Source: SHVO01 sp041905795 (lineage in GTDB: Bacteria; Pseudomonadota; Alphaproteobacteria; Rhodospirillales; Rhodospirillaceae). Taken from it: a stretch of DNA of 64,000 nucleotides. Below the pieces are notes generated by a model. The model worked only from the letters and a program-made list of their open reading frames with translations, was not told the DNA's origin and did no database searches. The position numbers and the translations under genes are program-made. Where the stretch lies: positions 47,222-111,221 of the forward strand of contig JAYRKL010000014.1 in assembly GCA_041905795.1 (NCBI GenBank), written 5' to 3'. Shown here piece by piece: positions 16,235 to 25,669 of this stretch (the first letter of the stretch is position 1; each line of letters starts with the position of its first letter).

Positions 16235-17136
16235 TCGCCAAGCCGCTCGACCCGCTGACCTATACCGCAACCCCGCTGGACCGCGCCGGGATTTTGCGCA
16301 CCGACGCCGCCACCGTGCACGCGCTGCTGACCGGCGGCAAGGCGCGCATTGTGCCGCTGTGGCAGCAAAAGCATCTGGTCGGCGCCGATGGCGTTGTCGG
16401 CGTATTCTCCTATGCCGAGATGGCGCCGCGTTTGGGCGATGCGCAGCTGTGTTTCCTGGGCCTCGCCGGCGATACGCCCTGGTTCGTCGCGGGCTTCGGG
16501 CCGCGCGAGACGCCGCCGCTGCCGGGTGAGTACCGCGCGCTCAATGATATCGTGCTGCTCATGGACGGCGACCACGCCGCGATCCTGGCCTATGCCCGGG
16601 CTCTGGCGATCTGGAACGAGAACCACGGGCACTGCGGCCGCTGCGGCGGCGTGACCGTGAGCACCGAGGCCGGCCATTGCCGTCGCTGCATCGCGTGCGA
16701 TCACCGCACATTCCCGCGCACGGACCCTGTGGTGATCACGCTGGTGGTCGACGGCGACCGCTGCCTGCTGGGGCGTCAGGCGGCATGGCCGCCCGGCATG
16801 TATTCGGCGATCGCCGGATTCGTGGAGCCCGGCGAAACCATCGAGGCCGCGGTGCGGCGCGAGGCGGAAGAGGAAACCGGCGTCCGCCTGGGCGACGTGC
16901 GCTATCTGGGCTCGCAGCCGTGGCCGTTCCCGGCCTCGCTGATGATGGGTTTCCACGCCGACGCCCTCACCACCGCGATTCGCCGCAACGACAACGAGCT
17001 TGAGGACTGCCGCTGGTTCACCAAGGCCGAAATCCTGACCTTCAAGGAGCGCTCCGACCCCGCCCCCGGCTTCAAGCTCCCTAACCGCTACGCCATCGCC
17101 CGCGTCCTGCTGGATCGCTGGCTGAACCCCTCATAA
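16231..17136 (+). CDS. nudC: NAD+ diphosphatase / NAD-cap decapping hydrolase NudC
   Basis: A 301-residue Nudix enzyme. The zinc site CGRCGGV...CRRCIAC is followed by the Nudix box GFVEPGETIEAAVRREAEEE and then the NudC signature SQPWPFPASLMMGF. NudC hydrolyses NAD(H) to NMN(H) and AMP and removes NAD caps from RNA. ATG 16231 overlaps the rlmH stop. The TAA stop is provided by the first base block of a palindromic repeat, which separates this gene from convergent pheA. Confidence 0.95.
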   Translation: MIAKPLDPLTYTATPLDRAGILRTDAATVHALLTGGKARIVPLWQQKHLVGADGVVGVFSYAEMAPRLGDAQLCFLGLAGDTPWFVAGFGPRETPPLPGEYRALNDIVLLMDGDHAAILAYARALAIWNENHGHCGRCGGVTVSTEAGHCRRCIACDHRTFPRTDPVVITLVVDGDRCLLGRQAAWPPGMYSAIAGFVEPGETIEAAVRREAEEETGVRLGDVRYLGSQPWPFPASLMMGFHADALTTAIRRNDNELEDCRWFTKAEILTFKERSDPAPGFKLPNRYAIARVLLDRWLNPS

Positions 17137-17219
17137 TTGTACCAGGTACAATTATTTATCTAATAATAATCTGATTTTATTACATGAATCAGACGATATA
17201 ATTGTACCTGGTACAATTA
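17134..17219. repeat. Paired GTACCWGGTAC palindromes between convergent nudC and pheA
   Basis: Two 19-base palindromes, AATTGTACC-A-GGTACAATT near 17139 and AATTGTACC-T-GGTACAATT near 17200, stand in inverted orientation around an inner inverted repeat TCTGATT/AATCAGA. The whole block can fold into one long hairpin. Both flanking stop codons (TAA of nudC, TAA of pheA) belong to it. Related palindromes occur at 49237-49282. It may act as a bidirectional terminator, or it may be a small mobile repeat. Confidence 0.85.
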
Positions 17220-18092
17220 TTTGAGGCGGTGGGGGTGGGCTGGGTAGGTGCCGAGAATCCGGACTTCCCGGGTGAAGAAACGGAGTTCCTCCAGGGCCAG
17301 CGCCAGGCCGCGCTGGTCCGGGTGGCCGTCGACCTCGGCGTAGAACTGCGCGGCCTCGAAGTGGCCGTCGAGCATGTAGCTCTCCAGCTTGGTCATGTTG
17401 ATGCCGTTGGTGGCGAAACCGCCGAGGGCCTTGTAGAGCGCCGCCGGCACGCTGCGCACCCGGAACACGAACGAGGTCACATGCGGACCGTCACTGATTC
17501 TGGTCTTCACCGGCGTCTTGGACATGATCAGGAAGCGCGTGGTGTTGTGTTCCGCGTCCTCGATATTCGCCGCCAGGGTTTTCAGGCCGTAGATCTCGCC
17601 GGCGAGTTTTGAGGCGATGGCGGCCACGGTCGGGTCGCCGCGTTCGGCGACATCCCGCGCCGAGCCGGCGGTGTCGGCGCCGATGATGGCTTTGAGGCGG
17701 TGCTTGCGAATGAACTTCCGGCACTGGCCCAAGGCGTGCACATGGCTTTCCACGCGCTTCAGGTTGGCGAGCTTGGCGCCGGGGATCGCCAGCAGATGGT
17801 GGTTCACGCGCTCGAAGTGCTCGCCGATGATGAACAGGCCCGAGTGCGGCAGCAGGTGGTGGATGTCGGCCACGCGTCCCGCCACGGAGTTGTCCACCGG
17901 GATCATGGCCAGTTTCGCGCGGCCTTCCTGCACGGCCGCGAAAGCGTCCTCGAAGCCGGCGCAGGGCAGCGGCGCCATCCTGGGGAAACGCGTCAGGCAG
18001 GCGATATGCGAATAAGCCCCGGGAAAGCCCTGAAACGCGATAAAATCTGCGCGTTGGAGCTTCGCCTTTTTGGCGGCGGCTTTCCCGGCCAT
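17217..18092 (-). CDS. pheA: Prephenate dehydratase with C-terminal ACT domain
   Basis: A 291-residue monofunctional prephenate dehydratase for phenylalanine synthesis. The catalytic domain has AFQGFPGAYSH at its start, MIPVDNSVAGRVADIHHLL, and the active-site TRF in EHNTTRFLIM. The ACT regulatory domain starts at about residue 195 and has NMTKLESYMLDG, where E. coli PheA has an ESRP motif; alphaproteobacterial enzymes commonly show this variant. GTG 18095 and ATG 18092 are adjacent starts, and the kdsB stop overlaps them (TGATG). The stop codon lies in the palindromic repeat. Confidence 0.95.
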   Translation of the reverse strand: MAGKAAAKKAKLQRADFIAFQGFPGAYSHIACLTRFPRMAPLPCAGFEDAFAAVQEGRAKLAMIPVDNSVAGRVADIHHLLPHSGLFIIGEHFERVNHHLLAIPGAKLANLKRVESHVHALGQCRKFIRKHRLKAIIGADTAGSARDVAERGDPTVAAIASKLAGEIYGLKTLAANIEDAEHNTTRFLIMSKTPVKTRISDGPHVTSFVFRVRSVPAALYKALGGFATNGINMTKLESYMLDGHFEAAQFYAEVDGHPDQRGLALALEELRFFTREVRILGTYPAHPHRLK

Positions 18093-18829
18093 CACGTCGC
18101 CGGCGCCAGCAGCTTGCGCGCGCGCTCCAGGTCGGCCGGCGTGTCGACGCCCAGGGGAATCGTGTCCACCAGCGCCGCCGCCATGCGCATGCCGTTCTCG
18201 ATGGCGCGCAGCTGCTCCAGGCGCTCCCGCACTTCAAGAACGGTCGGCTTCAGGGTCACGAAGCGGCGCAGCGCCGCACGGCGGAAGGCATAGATGCCGA
18301 TGTGGTGATAGTGGTCGCCCGGCCCCGACGGGATCAGGTTGCGGCTGAAATACAGCGCCGGTCCCACGGTGGCCCCCGGCTCGAACGACACCGCCGCCTT
18401 CACCACGGCGGTGTCGGAGCGTTCTTCGTCCACCGTGATCTTCGCGACCACGGTGGCGATATCGATCGCCGGATTGGCCAGGGGGACGACCGAGGCCGCC
18501 ACCAGCTTCGGGTCCAGGGTCGGCAGGTCGCCCTGCACGTTGACCACCACATCGAATGCGCCGGCGGGATCGTGAATCTCGGCCGCCGCATGGACGCGGT
18601 CCGACCCGGACGGCAGGGCCGGATCGGTCATGACCGCCACCCCGCCGGCTTTCTTGATGACGTCGGCGATGTCCTGGTCCCCCGCCGCCACGATCACGGG
18701 GCCGGCGTTCGCCTGGACCGCCCGGCGCCAGACGTGGACGATCATCGGTTCGCCGTTAATCAGGGCCAAAGGCTTATCGGGCAGGCGGGTCGCCTTAAGA
18801 CGGGCGGGAACGACGATCAGCGCGGGCAT
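18092..18829 (-). CDS. kdsB: 3-deoxy-manno-octulosonate cytidylyltransferase
   Basis: A 245-residue CMP-Kdo synthetase, which activates Kdo for lipid A inner-core synthesis. It shows VVPARLKATRLPDKPLALI with the nucleotide-binding arginine/lysine, VVNVQGDLPTLDP, HHIGIYAFRRAAL and VDTPADLERAR. It therefore indicates an LPS-bearing Gram-negative cell. ATG 18829 fits the usual start MPALIVVPAR; an upstream ATG at 18865 would add twelve residues. It is coupled to pheA by a TGATG overlap. Confidence 0.95.
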   Translation of the reverse strand: MPALIVVPARLKATRLPDKPLALINGEPMIVHVWRRAVQANAGPVIVAAGDQDIADVIKKAGGVAVMTDPALPSGSDRVHAAAEIHDPAGAFDVVVNVQGDLPTLDPKLVAASVVPLANPAIDIATVVAKITVDEERSDTAVVKAAVSFEPGATVGPALYFSRNLIPSGPGDHYHHIGIYAFRRAALRRFVTLKPTVLEVRERLEQLRAIENGMRMAAALVDTIPLGVDTPADLERARKLLAPAT

Positions 18830-19033
18830 GGGAAGTCCTTGGTCCCTTTCGGATTGTCGGGACACATACAGGAACCCTCCCGGCGTTCCAAGGCCTTATG
18901 GCCTGTTACCCGCCTTCAAAAGCCTTGCCGGAGCCTTGATTTATATTGAGATTTGCAGCCGGACCCAGTATCACACCCGCGAGCGTCCCGGTGGGGCGCG
19001 GCATCGGACATTTGGCGACCAATAGGGGCGGTT

Positions 19034-19645
19034 ATGAGCGATAAGGCGAAGAGTCACGGCGCGGCGGCCATTAGCCCGTTCTGGGATAAGACCATCAGCG
19101 CCATCTGGATCGCCTTCCTGGCCGTTCTGATCGTCAATCTGTTCGGCAACTATTTATTCCACGGCGCCCTGCTGCCGGGCGAGGAAGCCGGCGAGCACGA
19201 GAAGGCCGAAGTGAAGTTCGGCTATCCGATCGAAGTGGTGGAAGACGCCGGCGGCGCCGCGGCCGGACCGGCCCAGCGCGTCTCGGCCGTGCCGCTGATC
19301 GCCGCCGCCACCGTCGAGGCCGGCACCGAAGTGTTCCGCAAGTGCGCCGCCTGCCACACCACGGAAGCCGGCGGCGCCAACAAGACCGGCCCGAACCTGC
19401 ACAACATCGTCGGCGACGCCATCGGCGACCGCAACGGCTTCAAGACCACCGACTCGCTGAAGGCCATCACCGCCGGCAAGTGGGATTACGCCACCCTGGA
19501 AGATTACCTGGAAGACCCGAAGCGCCTGGCGCCCAAGGGCTCCATGTCCTTCGCCGGCCTCAAGAAGCCGGAAGACCGCGCCGCGGTCATCAAGTACCTG
19601 ATGTCGACCACCGAGAACCCGCCGCCGCTGCCGGCTGGCCAGTAA
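19034..19645 (+). CDS. Membrane-anchored class I cytochrome c (CycM-like)
   Basis: A 203-residue protein with a short cytosolic N-terminus, one uncleaved membrane anchor (IWIAFLAVLIVNLFGNYLF, about residues 24-45), a Glu/Ala-rich periplasmic linker and a cytochrome c domain with haem motif CAACH and the axial-methionine region KGSMSFAGLKKPEDR. In alphaproteobacteria such CycM-type cytochromes carry electrons from the bc1 complex to aa3 oxidase. The ATG at 19034 follows AGGGGCG. It is monocistronic, with a strong terminator downstream. Confidence 0.92.
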   Translation: MSDKAKSHGAAAISPFWDKTISAIWIAFLAVLIVNLFGNYLFHGALLPGEEAGEHEKAEVKFGYPIEVVEDAGGAAAGPAQRVSAVPLIAAATVEAGTEVFRKCAACHTTEAGGANKTGPNLHNIVGDAIGDRNGFKTTDSLKAITAGKWDYATLEDYLEDPKRLAPKGSMSFAGLKKPEDRAAVIKYLMSTTENPPPLPAGQ

Positions 19646-19671
19646 CCGCGCCTTCAGAGCGTTCGCGACCG

Positions 19672-19711
19672 ATCAGCCCCGCCGGAACCTCCGGCGGGGC
19701 TGATGCCTTTT
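19672..19711 (+). terminator. Rho-independent terminator after the cytochrome c gene
   Basis: A 14-base-pair perfect stem, ATCAGCCCCGCCGG (19672-19685) with its complement at 19691-19704, closes a five-base loop and is followed by GCCTTTTT. The stem is long and GC-rich, so termination should be efficient. Confidence 0.93.
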
Positions 19712-19893
19712 TGAGGGAACGGCACAGGAGCCGCGAACTTATTTTTGGCCGCATGTCGCGCGCCGACGCGCTTTCATGGGAATCTGGACGGACGGACGGC
19801 CTTCAACTTCGGCCCGATCTGCTCGCAGATCATTGATTGGAAAGGGCCTTGGTTGGCCCTACAGTTCCAAGGTCAACGGCGGAGGAGACGGCA

Positions 19894-21756
19894 ATGAAGC
19901 GGACGGTATGTACGGCCCTGGGCGCGGTGCTGGCCTTCACCGCGCTTTCCTCTCCCGCTTCCGCCCTGGTCCGCGGCAAACCGGTTCACGGCCTCGCCCT
20001 CTACGGCGAACCCAAATATCCCGCCGACTTCAAGAACTTCGACTATGTGAATCCCACCGCGCCCAAAGGCGGCACGCTCCGCATGTCGGGGTTCGGCACG
20101 TTCGACTCTTTCAATCCCTTCGCCGTCAAGGGCACCTCGGCCGCCCTGATGCAGGGTCAGGGCGCCGCCAATTACATGTATTTCGTCGAAAGCCTGATGG
20201 TGCGCGGCGCCGATGAAGCGGCCTCGTCCTACTGCCTTGTCTGCCAAACCGTCGAGTTAGCGCCGGACGGCACCTGGGAGGAGTTCACCCTCCGCCCCGA
20301 GGCTAAATTCCATGACGGCACGCCGATCACGGCCGACGATGTCGTCTTCTCCTTCGAACAGCTGATGACGAAAGGCGCACCGGCGTTCCAGCTGTATTGG
20401 GGCGATGTCGCCAAGGCCGAGAAGACCGGCCCGCTCAAGGTGAAGTTCCATTTCAAGAACCCCGGCAACACCGAACTGCCCACCATCATGGGTGAACTGC
20501 CGATCCTGAGCAAAGCCTGGTGGAGCAAACACGATGTCGCCGCCTCCACGCTCGACGTACCTGTGTTCAGCGGTCCTTACAAGCTCGATAAGTTCGAGGC
20601 TGGCCGCTACGTCGTGTTCAAGCGCGATCCCAATTACTGGGGCCGCAACCTCGCCGTGAATAAAGGCGCCTTCAACTTCGACGAAATCCGCGTCGATTAT
20701 TACCGCGACGACGACGTGGCCTTCGAGGCCTTCAAGGCCTACCAGTTCGACTATCACCTGGAGAACGTGTCGCTGCGCTGGGCGACGGCTTACGACAAGT
20801 CAGTGGTCGAGTCCGGCCTGATGGTGAAGGACGATATCCGCGACGGCCTGCCGGACCGCGCGCAGATTTTCGCCATGAATATGCGTAAACCGATGTTCCA
20901 GGACCGGCGCGTGCGCGAAGCGCTGGCGCTGGCGTTCGATTTCGACTGGGGCAACAAAAACCTGTCTTACGGCCTGTTCGCGCCCATGGGCAGCTACTGG
21001 ATCGGCTCGGAACTCGCTTCCAGCGGACTGCCGCAGGGTGAAGAACTCGCGATCCTCGAGAAATACCGCGGCAAAATCCCCGATGAAGTGTTCACCAGGC
21101 CGTTCTCGCCGCCGCGCACGGACGCCAGCGGCAACAACCGCGAAAATCTGGTGAAGGCCAAGAACCTGCTCACCGCCGCCGGCTGGACCACCAAGAACGG
21201 CGCCCTGGTAAACGCCAAGGGCGAGCCGTTCGAGTTCGAATTCCTGCTGGCGCAGCAGAGCATGGAAAAATGGGTCAATCCCTTCTTCCAGAACCTCGCC
21301 AAGCTCGGCATCAAAGGCCGCATCAGGGTGGTGGACACCACCCAATACATCAACCGCATCACCAATTTCGATTTCGACATGATGGTGGGCGGCCCCGGCG
21401 AAAGCATCTCGCCCGGCAACGAGCAGCGCGAGAACTGGGGATCGGCGGCGGCCGACAAGAAAGGCGGCCGCAATGTCGGCGGCATCAAGGATCCGGTCGT
21501 GGATGCCATCGTCGAGGAGTTGATCGTCGCCAAGACGCGCGAATCCCTGGTCGCCCATACCCGCGCGCTGGACCGGGTGCTGTTGTGGAACTGGTACGGC
21601 ATTCCGATGCTCAGCACACCCGCCGACTGGATTGCCTATTGGAACAAGTTCGGCAAGCCGGCCAAGGTGCCGATGCAGGGCCCGGATTTGGCGCTGATGT
21701 GGTACGACACCGCCAAGGCCGCCAAGGTGGACGCCGCCCGCGGCGCCAAGAAATAG
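19894..21756 (+). CDS. yejA: ABC transporter substrate-binding protein, YejA type
   Basis: A 620-residue periplasmic binding protein of the SBP_bac_5 family. The signal peptide is MKRTVCTALGAVLAFTALSS with cleavage near ASA. The mature part starts HGLALYGEPKYPADFKNFDY, a stretch typical of YejA, and contains LAPDGTWEEFTLRPEAKFHDG. YejA homologues bind oligopeptides, including peptide-nucleotide antibiotics of the microcin C type and antimicrobial peptides. ATG 19894 follows GGAGGAGA. The next gene, yejB, starts 19 bases downstream. Confidence 0.93.
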   Translation: MKRTVCTALGAVLAFTALSSPASALVRGKPVHGLALYGEPKYPADFKNFDYVNPTAPKGGTLRMSGFGTFDSFNPFAVKGTSAALMQGQGAANYMYFVESLMVRGADEAASSYCLVCQTVELAPDGTWEEFTLRPEAKFHDGTPITADDVVFSFEQLMTKGAPAFQLYWGDVAKAEKTGPLKVKFHFKNPGNTELPTIMGELPILSKAWWSKHDVAASTLDVPVFSGPYKLDKFEAGRYVVFKRDPNYWGRNLAVNKGAFNFDEIRVDYYRDDDVAFEAFKAYQFDYHLENVSLRWATAYDKSVVESGLMVKDDIRDGLPDRAQIFAMNMRKPMFQDRRVREALALAFDFDWGNKNLSYGLFAPMGSYWIGSELASSGLPQGEELAILEKYRGKIPDEVFTRPFSPPRTDASGNNRENLVKAKNLLTAAGWTTKNGALVNAKGEPFEFEFLLAQQSMEKWVNPFFQNLAKLGIKGRIRVVDTTQYINRITNFDFDMMVGGPGESISPGNEQRENWGSAAADKKGGRNVGGIKDPVVDAIVEELIVAKTRESLVAHTRALDRVLLWNWYGIPMLSTPADWIAYWNKFGKPAKVPMQGPDLALMWYDTAKAAKVDAARGAKK

Positions 21757-21775
21757 CCGAGCCGATATAGCCTAG

Positions 21776-22858
21776 ATGTTCGCCTATATCGTCCGCCGCA
21801 TCGCGCTGATCCCGCTTACGCTGTTCGGGATCATCACGCTCAATTTCGTGATCGCGCAGATCGCACCGGGCGGGCCGGTGGAGATCATGCTCGCCCACTT
21901 GCAGGGCATCGACACCAGCGCCGGCAGCCAGCTCAGCGGCGGTAACGCCGACCGGGTCAGCGGCGGAGGCGGCAACAGCAAGTACCGCGGCGCGCAAGGC
22001 CTGGACCCCGAGCTTATCGAGCGCATCGAGAAGCAGTTCGGTTTCGACAAGCCGGCCCCCGAACGCTACGTGATGATGATCAAGAACTACCTGACCTTCG
22101 ATCTGGGCGAGAGCTACTATAAATCCGAACGCGTCACGGCCTTGATTATCGACAAACTGCCGGTGTCGATCTCCATCGGCTTGTGGAGCACCCTGATCAT
22201 CTACTTGGTCTCGATCCCGCTCGGCATTTCCAAAGCCGTACGTGACGGCTCAGGGTTCGACGTCGCTACGTCTTATGTCATCTTCATCGGCTATGCCGTC
22301 CCCGCATTCCTGTTCGCCATTTTCCTGATCGTGATTTTCGCGGGCGGCAGTTACTTCAGCTGGTTCCCGCTGCGCGGCCTGACGTCCGACAACTGGGAGG
22401 AACTCTCGGCCCTCGGCAAGGTGAAGGACTACTTCTGGCACTTGGTGCTGCCGGTGACCGCCATGACCATTGGCGGTTTCGCCTCCCTCACCATGCTGAC
22501 CAAGAACAGTTTCCTGGAGGAAATCAACAAGCAGTATGTGCTGACCGCACGCGCCAAGGGCCTGTCGCAGAGACGCGTGCTGTACGGCCATGTGTTCCGC
22601 AACGCCATGCTGCTGGTGATCGCCGGCTTCCCGGCGGCGCTGATCGAAATTCTGTTCACGTCCTCGGTTCTGATCGAGGTGATCTTCTCGCTGGACGGCC
22701 TTGGCCTGCTCGGCTTCGAATCCACCACCAACCGCGACTACCCGGTGATCTTCGGCACGCTCTATATTTTCAGTCTGGTGGGGCTCACTCTCAACCTGGT
22801 CAGCGATCTGGCCTATCACGTGGTCGACCCGCGCATCGATTTCGAGGCCCAGGCATGA
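21776..22858 (+). CDS. yejB: ABC transporter permease, YejB type
   Basis: A 360-residue inner-membrane permease of the DppB/OppB superfamily. It begins MFAYIVRRIALIPLTLFGII, has a long periplasmic loop after the first helix that includes a Gly/Ser/Asn-rich segment (SGGGGNSKYRG), and ends with five more helices. The EAA loop region reads LTARAKGLSQRRVLYGHVFRN, which contacts the ATPase. It overlaps yejE by four bases. Confidence 0.93.
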   Translation: MFAYIVRRIALIPLTLFGIITLNFVIAQIAPGGPVEIMLAHLQGIDTSAGSQLSGGNADRVSGGGGNSKYRGAQGLDPELIERIEKQFGFDKPAPERYVMMIKNYLTFDLGESYYKSERVTALIIDKLPVSISIGLWSTLIIYLVSIPLGISKAVRDGSGFDVATSYVIFIGYAVPAFLFAIFLIVIFAGGSYFSWFPLRGLTSDNWEELSALGKVKDYFWHLVLPVTAMTIGGFASLTMLTKNSFLEEINKQYVLTARAKGLSQRRVLYGHVFRNAMLLVIAGFPAALIEILFTSSVLIEVIFSLDGLGLLGFESTTNRDYPVIFGTLYIFSLVGLTLNLVSDLAYHVVDPRIDFEAQA

Positions 22859-23892
22859 GCCGGCGTTGGGCATTGTCGGCTCTCAACAAACGGCGGCTCG
22901 CGAACTTCAAGGCCAACCGCCGCGGCTACTGGGCGTTCTGGATCATGCTGGTGCTGTTCGTGCTGTCGCTGTTCGCCGAATTCCTCGCCAACGACAAGCC
23001 GCTGCTGGTCTCCTACAAGGGCGCGCTCTATTTCCCGGTCATTAAGGAATACCCTGAGACCGCCTTCGGCGGCGATTTCGACACGCCCGCCGACTACCGC
23101 GACGCCACCATCAAGGGCCTGATCGAGAAGGACGGCTCCATCACCTGGCCGCTGATCCGTTTCAGCTACGCCACCATCAACTACAACCTGCCGGTCCCGG
23201 CACCGGCACCGCCTTCGTCCGTCAATGTTTTCGGCACCGACGAGCAGGGGCGAGATGTGCTGGCGCGGCTGATTTACGGGTTCCGCCTGTCGGTGCTGTT
23301 CGGCCTCGCGCTCGCCATTGTGTCGTCCTTCATCGGCGTCACCGCCGGCGCGATCCAGGGCTATTTTGGCGGACTCACCGACCTGCTGTTCCAGCGCTTC
23401 ATCGAGATCTGGAGCGGCCTGCCCCAGCTGTTCATCCTGATCATCGTCTCTTCGGTGATCGTGCCGGGTTTCTGGACCCTGCTGACCGTGTTGCTGCTGT
23501 TCAGCTGGACCGCGCTGGTCGGCGTGGTGCGCGCCGAATTCTACCGCGCGCGCAACTTCGATTATGTGCGCGCCGCCAAGGCCCTGGGCATGAGCGACCG
23601 CATGGTGATCGCCAAACATGTTCTGCCCAACGCCATGGTCGCCACGGTCACCTTCCTGCCGTTCATCCTCTCGGGTTCGGTGGTAGCGTTGACTTCGCTC
23701 GATTTCCTGGGCTTCGGTTTGCCGCCGGGCTCGCCGTCCCTGGGAGAACTGCTGCGCGAAGGCAAGGAGAATCTCCAGGCGCCGTGGATCGCCATCACCG
23801 GTTTCTTCACCGTCGCCATCACACTGACCCTGATGGTATTCATCGGCGAAGCGGTGCGCGACGCCCTCGACCCGCGCAAGACCTTCCGCTGA
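22855..23892 (+). CDS. yejE: ABC transporter permease, YejE type
   Basis: A 345-residue DppC/OppC-like permease. NKRRLANFKANRRGYWAFWI starts it; a large periplasmic segment follows the first helix, with NVFGTDEQGRDVLARLIYGF before the core helices and the EAA loop YVRAAKALGMSDRMVIAKHV. It pairs with YejB to form the translocation channel. ATGA overlap with yejB and TGATG overlap with yejF show tight translational coupling. Confidence 0.93.
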   Translation: MSRRWALSALNKRRLANFKANRRGYWAFWIMLVLFVLSLFAEFLANDKPLLVSYKGALYFPVIKEYPETAFGGDFDTPADYRDATIKGLIEKDGSITWPLIRFSYATINYNLPVPAPAPPSSVNVFGTDEQGRDVLARLIYGFRLSVLFGLALAIVSSFIGVTAGAIQGYFGGLTDLLFQRFIEIWSGLPQLFILIIVSSVIVPGFWTLLTVLLLFSWTALVGVVRAEFYRARNFDYVRAAKALGMSDRMVIAKHVLPNAMVATVTFLPFILSGSVVALTSLDFLGFGLPPGSPSLGELLREGKENLQAPWIAITGFFTVAITLTLMVFIGEAVRDALDPRKTFR

Positions 23893-25517
23893 TGGCCGAC
23901 ATGTCCACCCCTGGGTCCCTCCTGGAGGTCACCGACCTCGGCGTCCAATTCACCGCCGGCGCGGACACCATCGCCGCGGTCAAAGGCGTATCCTTCCGCC
24001 TGGATCGCGGCGAGACCCTGAGCCTGGTGGGCGAGAGCGGCTCCGGCAAGACCGTCACCGCACTCTCGGTCTTGCAGCTCCTGCCTTATCCGCGCGCGTC
24101 CCATCCGACCGGCAGCATCAGGTTCAAGGGCACCGAGGTGGTGGGCGCGCCGGAAGCGGTGATGCGCAGTATCCGCGGCAACCGCATCGGCATGGTGTTC
24201 CAGGAGCCCATGACCTCGCTCAATCCCTTGCACAGCATCGAGAAGCAGATCGGCGAAGTGCTGGAAATCCATGGCGGCGTCAGCGGCGAGACAAGGCGCG
24301 CGCGCATTCTTGAACTGCTCAAACTGGTTGGCCTGCCCGAGGCCGAGCGCCGCCTGTCGGCCCTGCCGCACGAACTCTCGGGCGGCCAGCGCCAGCGCGT
24401 GATGATCGCCATGGCGCTGGCGTTCGAACCCGATATCCTGATCGCCGACGAACCCACCACGGCGCTCGACGTCACCATCCAGGCCCAGATCCTGGCGTTG
24501 CTGCTCGACCTGCAGAAGCGTCTGGGGATGGCCATGCTGTTCATCACCCATGACCTTGCCATCGTGCGGCGCCTGGGCGGCCGGGTATGCGTGATGAAGG
24601 ACGGCGCCATCGTCGAACAGGGCGAGGTCGCCACCGTGTTCGGCGCGCCCACCCATGACTACACCAAGCACCTCATGGCGGCGCAGCCCAAAGGCCCGCC
24701 GCCGGTCGCCAACGATACCACGCCCGAGATCGTTCGCGCCGACAATGTGAAGGTTTGGTTCCCGATCAAACGCGGCGTGATCCGGCGCGTGATTGGACAT
24801 ATCAAGGCAGTCGACGGCGTTTCATTGACCGTGCGCGCCGGACAGACCCTCGGCGTGGTCGGAGAAAGCGGCTCGGGCAAGACCACCCTGGGCCTGGCGC
24901 TCCTGCGCCTGACCGGCAGCGAGGGCGCCATCACCTTCGACGGCACACGCATCGACGGCATCCCCACGCGCGAGCTGCGTCCCACCCGCAAACATATGCA
25001 GATCGTGTTCCAGGACCCGTTTGGCTCTCTCAGCCCGCGCCTGTCGATCGGACAGATCGTCGCCGAAGGCCTCACGGTTCACGGTATCGGCACCCCGGCC
25101 GAGCGCAAGGACGCGGTCGCGGCGGCGCTCGCGGACGTGGGCCTCGATCCGCGCATCCAGGACCGCTATCCCCACGAATTCTCCGGCGGACAGAGACAGC
25201 GCGTCGCCATCGCCCGGGCCATGGTGCTGCGGCCCAGGTTCATCGTCCTGGACGAGCCCACCAGCGCCCTGGATGTCTCGGTCCAGGCCCAGATCGTGGA
25301 CCTCCTGCGCGCGCTCCAGGAAAAATACGGCCTGGCTTACCTGTTCATCAGCCACGACCTGCGGGTGGTGCGGGCGATGGCGGACTCCGTCCTGGTGATG
25401 AAAGACGGGGTGGTGAAGGAAAAAGGCGCCACGGCCGAGGTGTTCAGCAACCCCGCCGATCCCTATACCCGTGCCCTCCTGGCCGCCGCGCTGGAGCTGA
25501 AAGCGATCGCGCGCTAA
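23892..25517 (+). CDS. yejF: ABC transporter ATP-binding protein, YejF type (two fused ATPase domains)
   Basis: A 541-residue protein with two complete ABC domains. In the first, Walker A is GESGSGKT, the signature is LSGGQRQRV and Walker B is ILIADEPTTALD. In the second, Walker A is GESGSGKT, the signature is FSGGQRQRV and Walker B is FIVLDEPTSALD. Each carries the oligopeptide-type C-terminal extension. It powers YejB/E import. An inverted repeat ATTGCCG/CGGCAAT about 25 bases after the stop has no T-run, so termination here is unclear. Confidence 0.94.
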   Translation: MADMSTPGSLLEVTDLGVQFTAGADTIAAVKGVSFRLDRGETLSLVGESGSGKTVTALSVLQLLPYPRASHPTGSIRFKGTEVVGAPEAVMRSIRGNRIGMVFQEPMTSLNPLHSIEKQIGEVLEIHGGVSGETRRARILELLKLVGLPEAERRLSALPHELSGGQRQRVMIAMALAFEPDILIADEPTTALDVTIQAQILALLLDLQKRLGMAMLFITHDLAIVRRLGGRVCVMKDGAIVEQGEVATVFGAPTHDYTKHLMAAQPKGPPPVANDTTPEIVRADNVKVWFPIKRGVIRRVIGHIKAVDGVSLTVRAGQTLGVVGESGSGKTTLGLALLRLTGSEGAITFDGTRIDGIPTRELRPTRKHMQIVFQDPFGSLSPRLSIGQIVAEGLTVHGIGTPAERKDAVAAALADVGLDPRIQDRYPHEFSGGQRQRVAIARAMVLRPRFIVLDEPTSALDVSVQAQIVDLLRALQEKYGLAYLFISHDLRVVRAMADSVLVMKDGVVKEKGATAEVFSNPADPYTRALLAAALELKAIAR

Positions 25518-25669
25518 GCCCGTGAATCTTGAAATTGCCGACCTTCCGCCGGCAATGAGGCGTTACTCCTCCTTAACCATTGGCTTTTAGGGTGGCATGG
25601 GGCGGTCCCGGTTGCCGGGATTCCCAGCCTGGCTCATAGTGAAGGCTCCCGAGAGCGGACCGGATTCAG

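Noticed and set aside
19712..19893. A further copy of the hairpin element upstream of yejA
   Set aside because: TTTTTGGCCGCATG and CAACTTCGGCC resemble parts of the linker and loop, but the stems do not pair; similarity is too weak.
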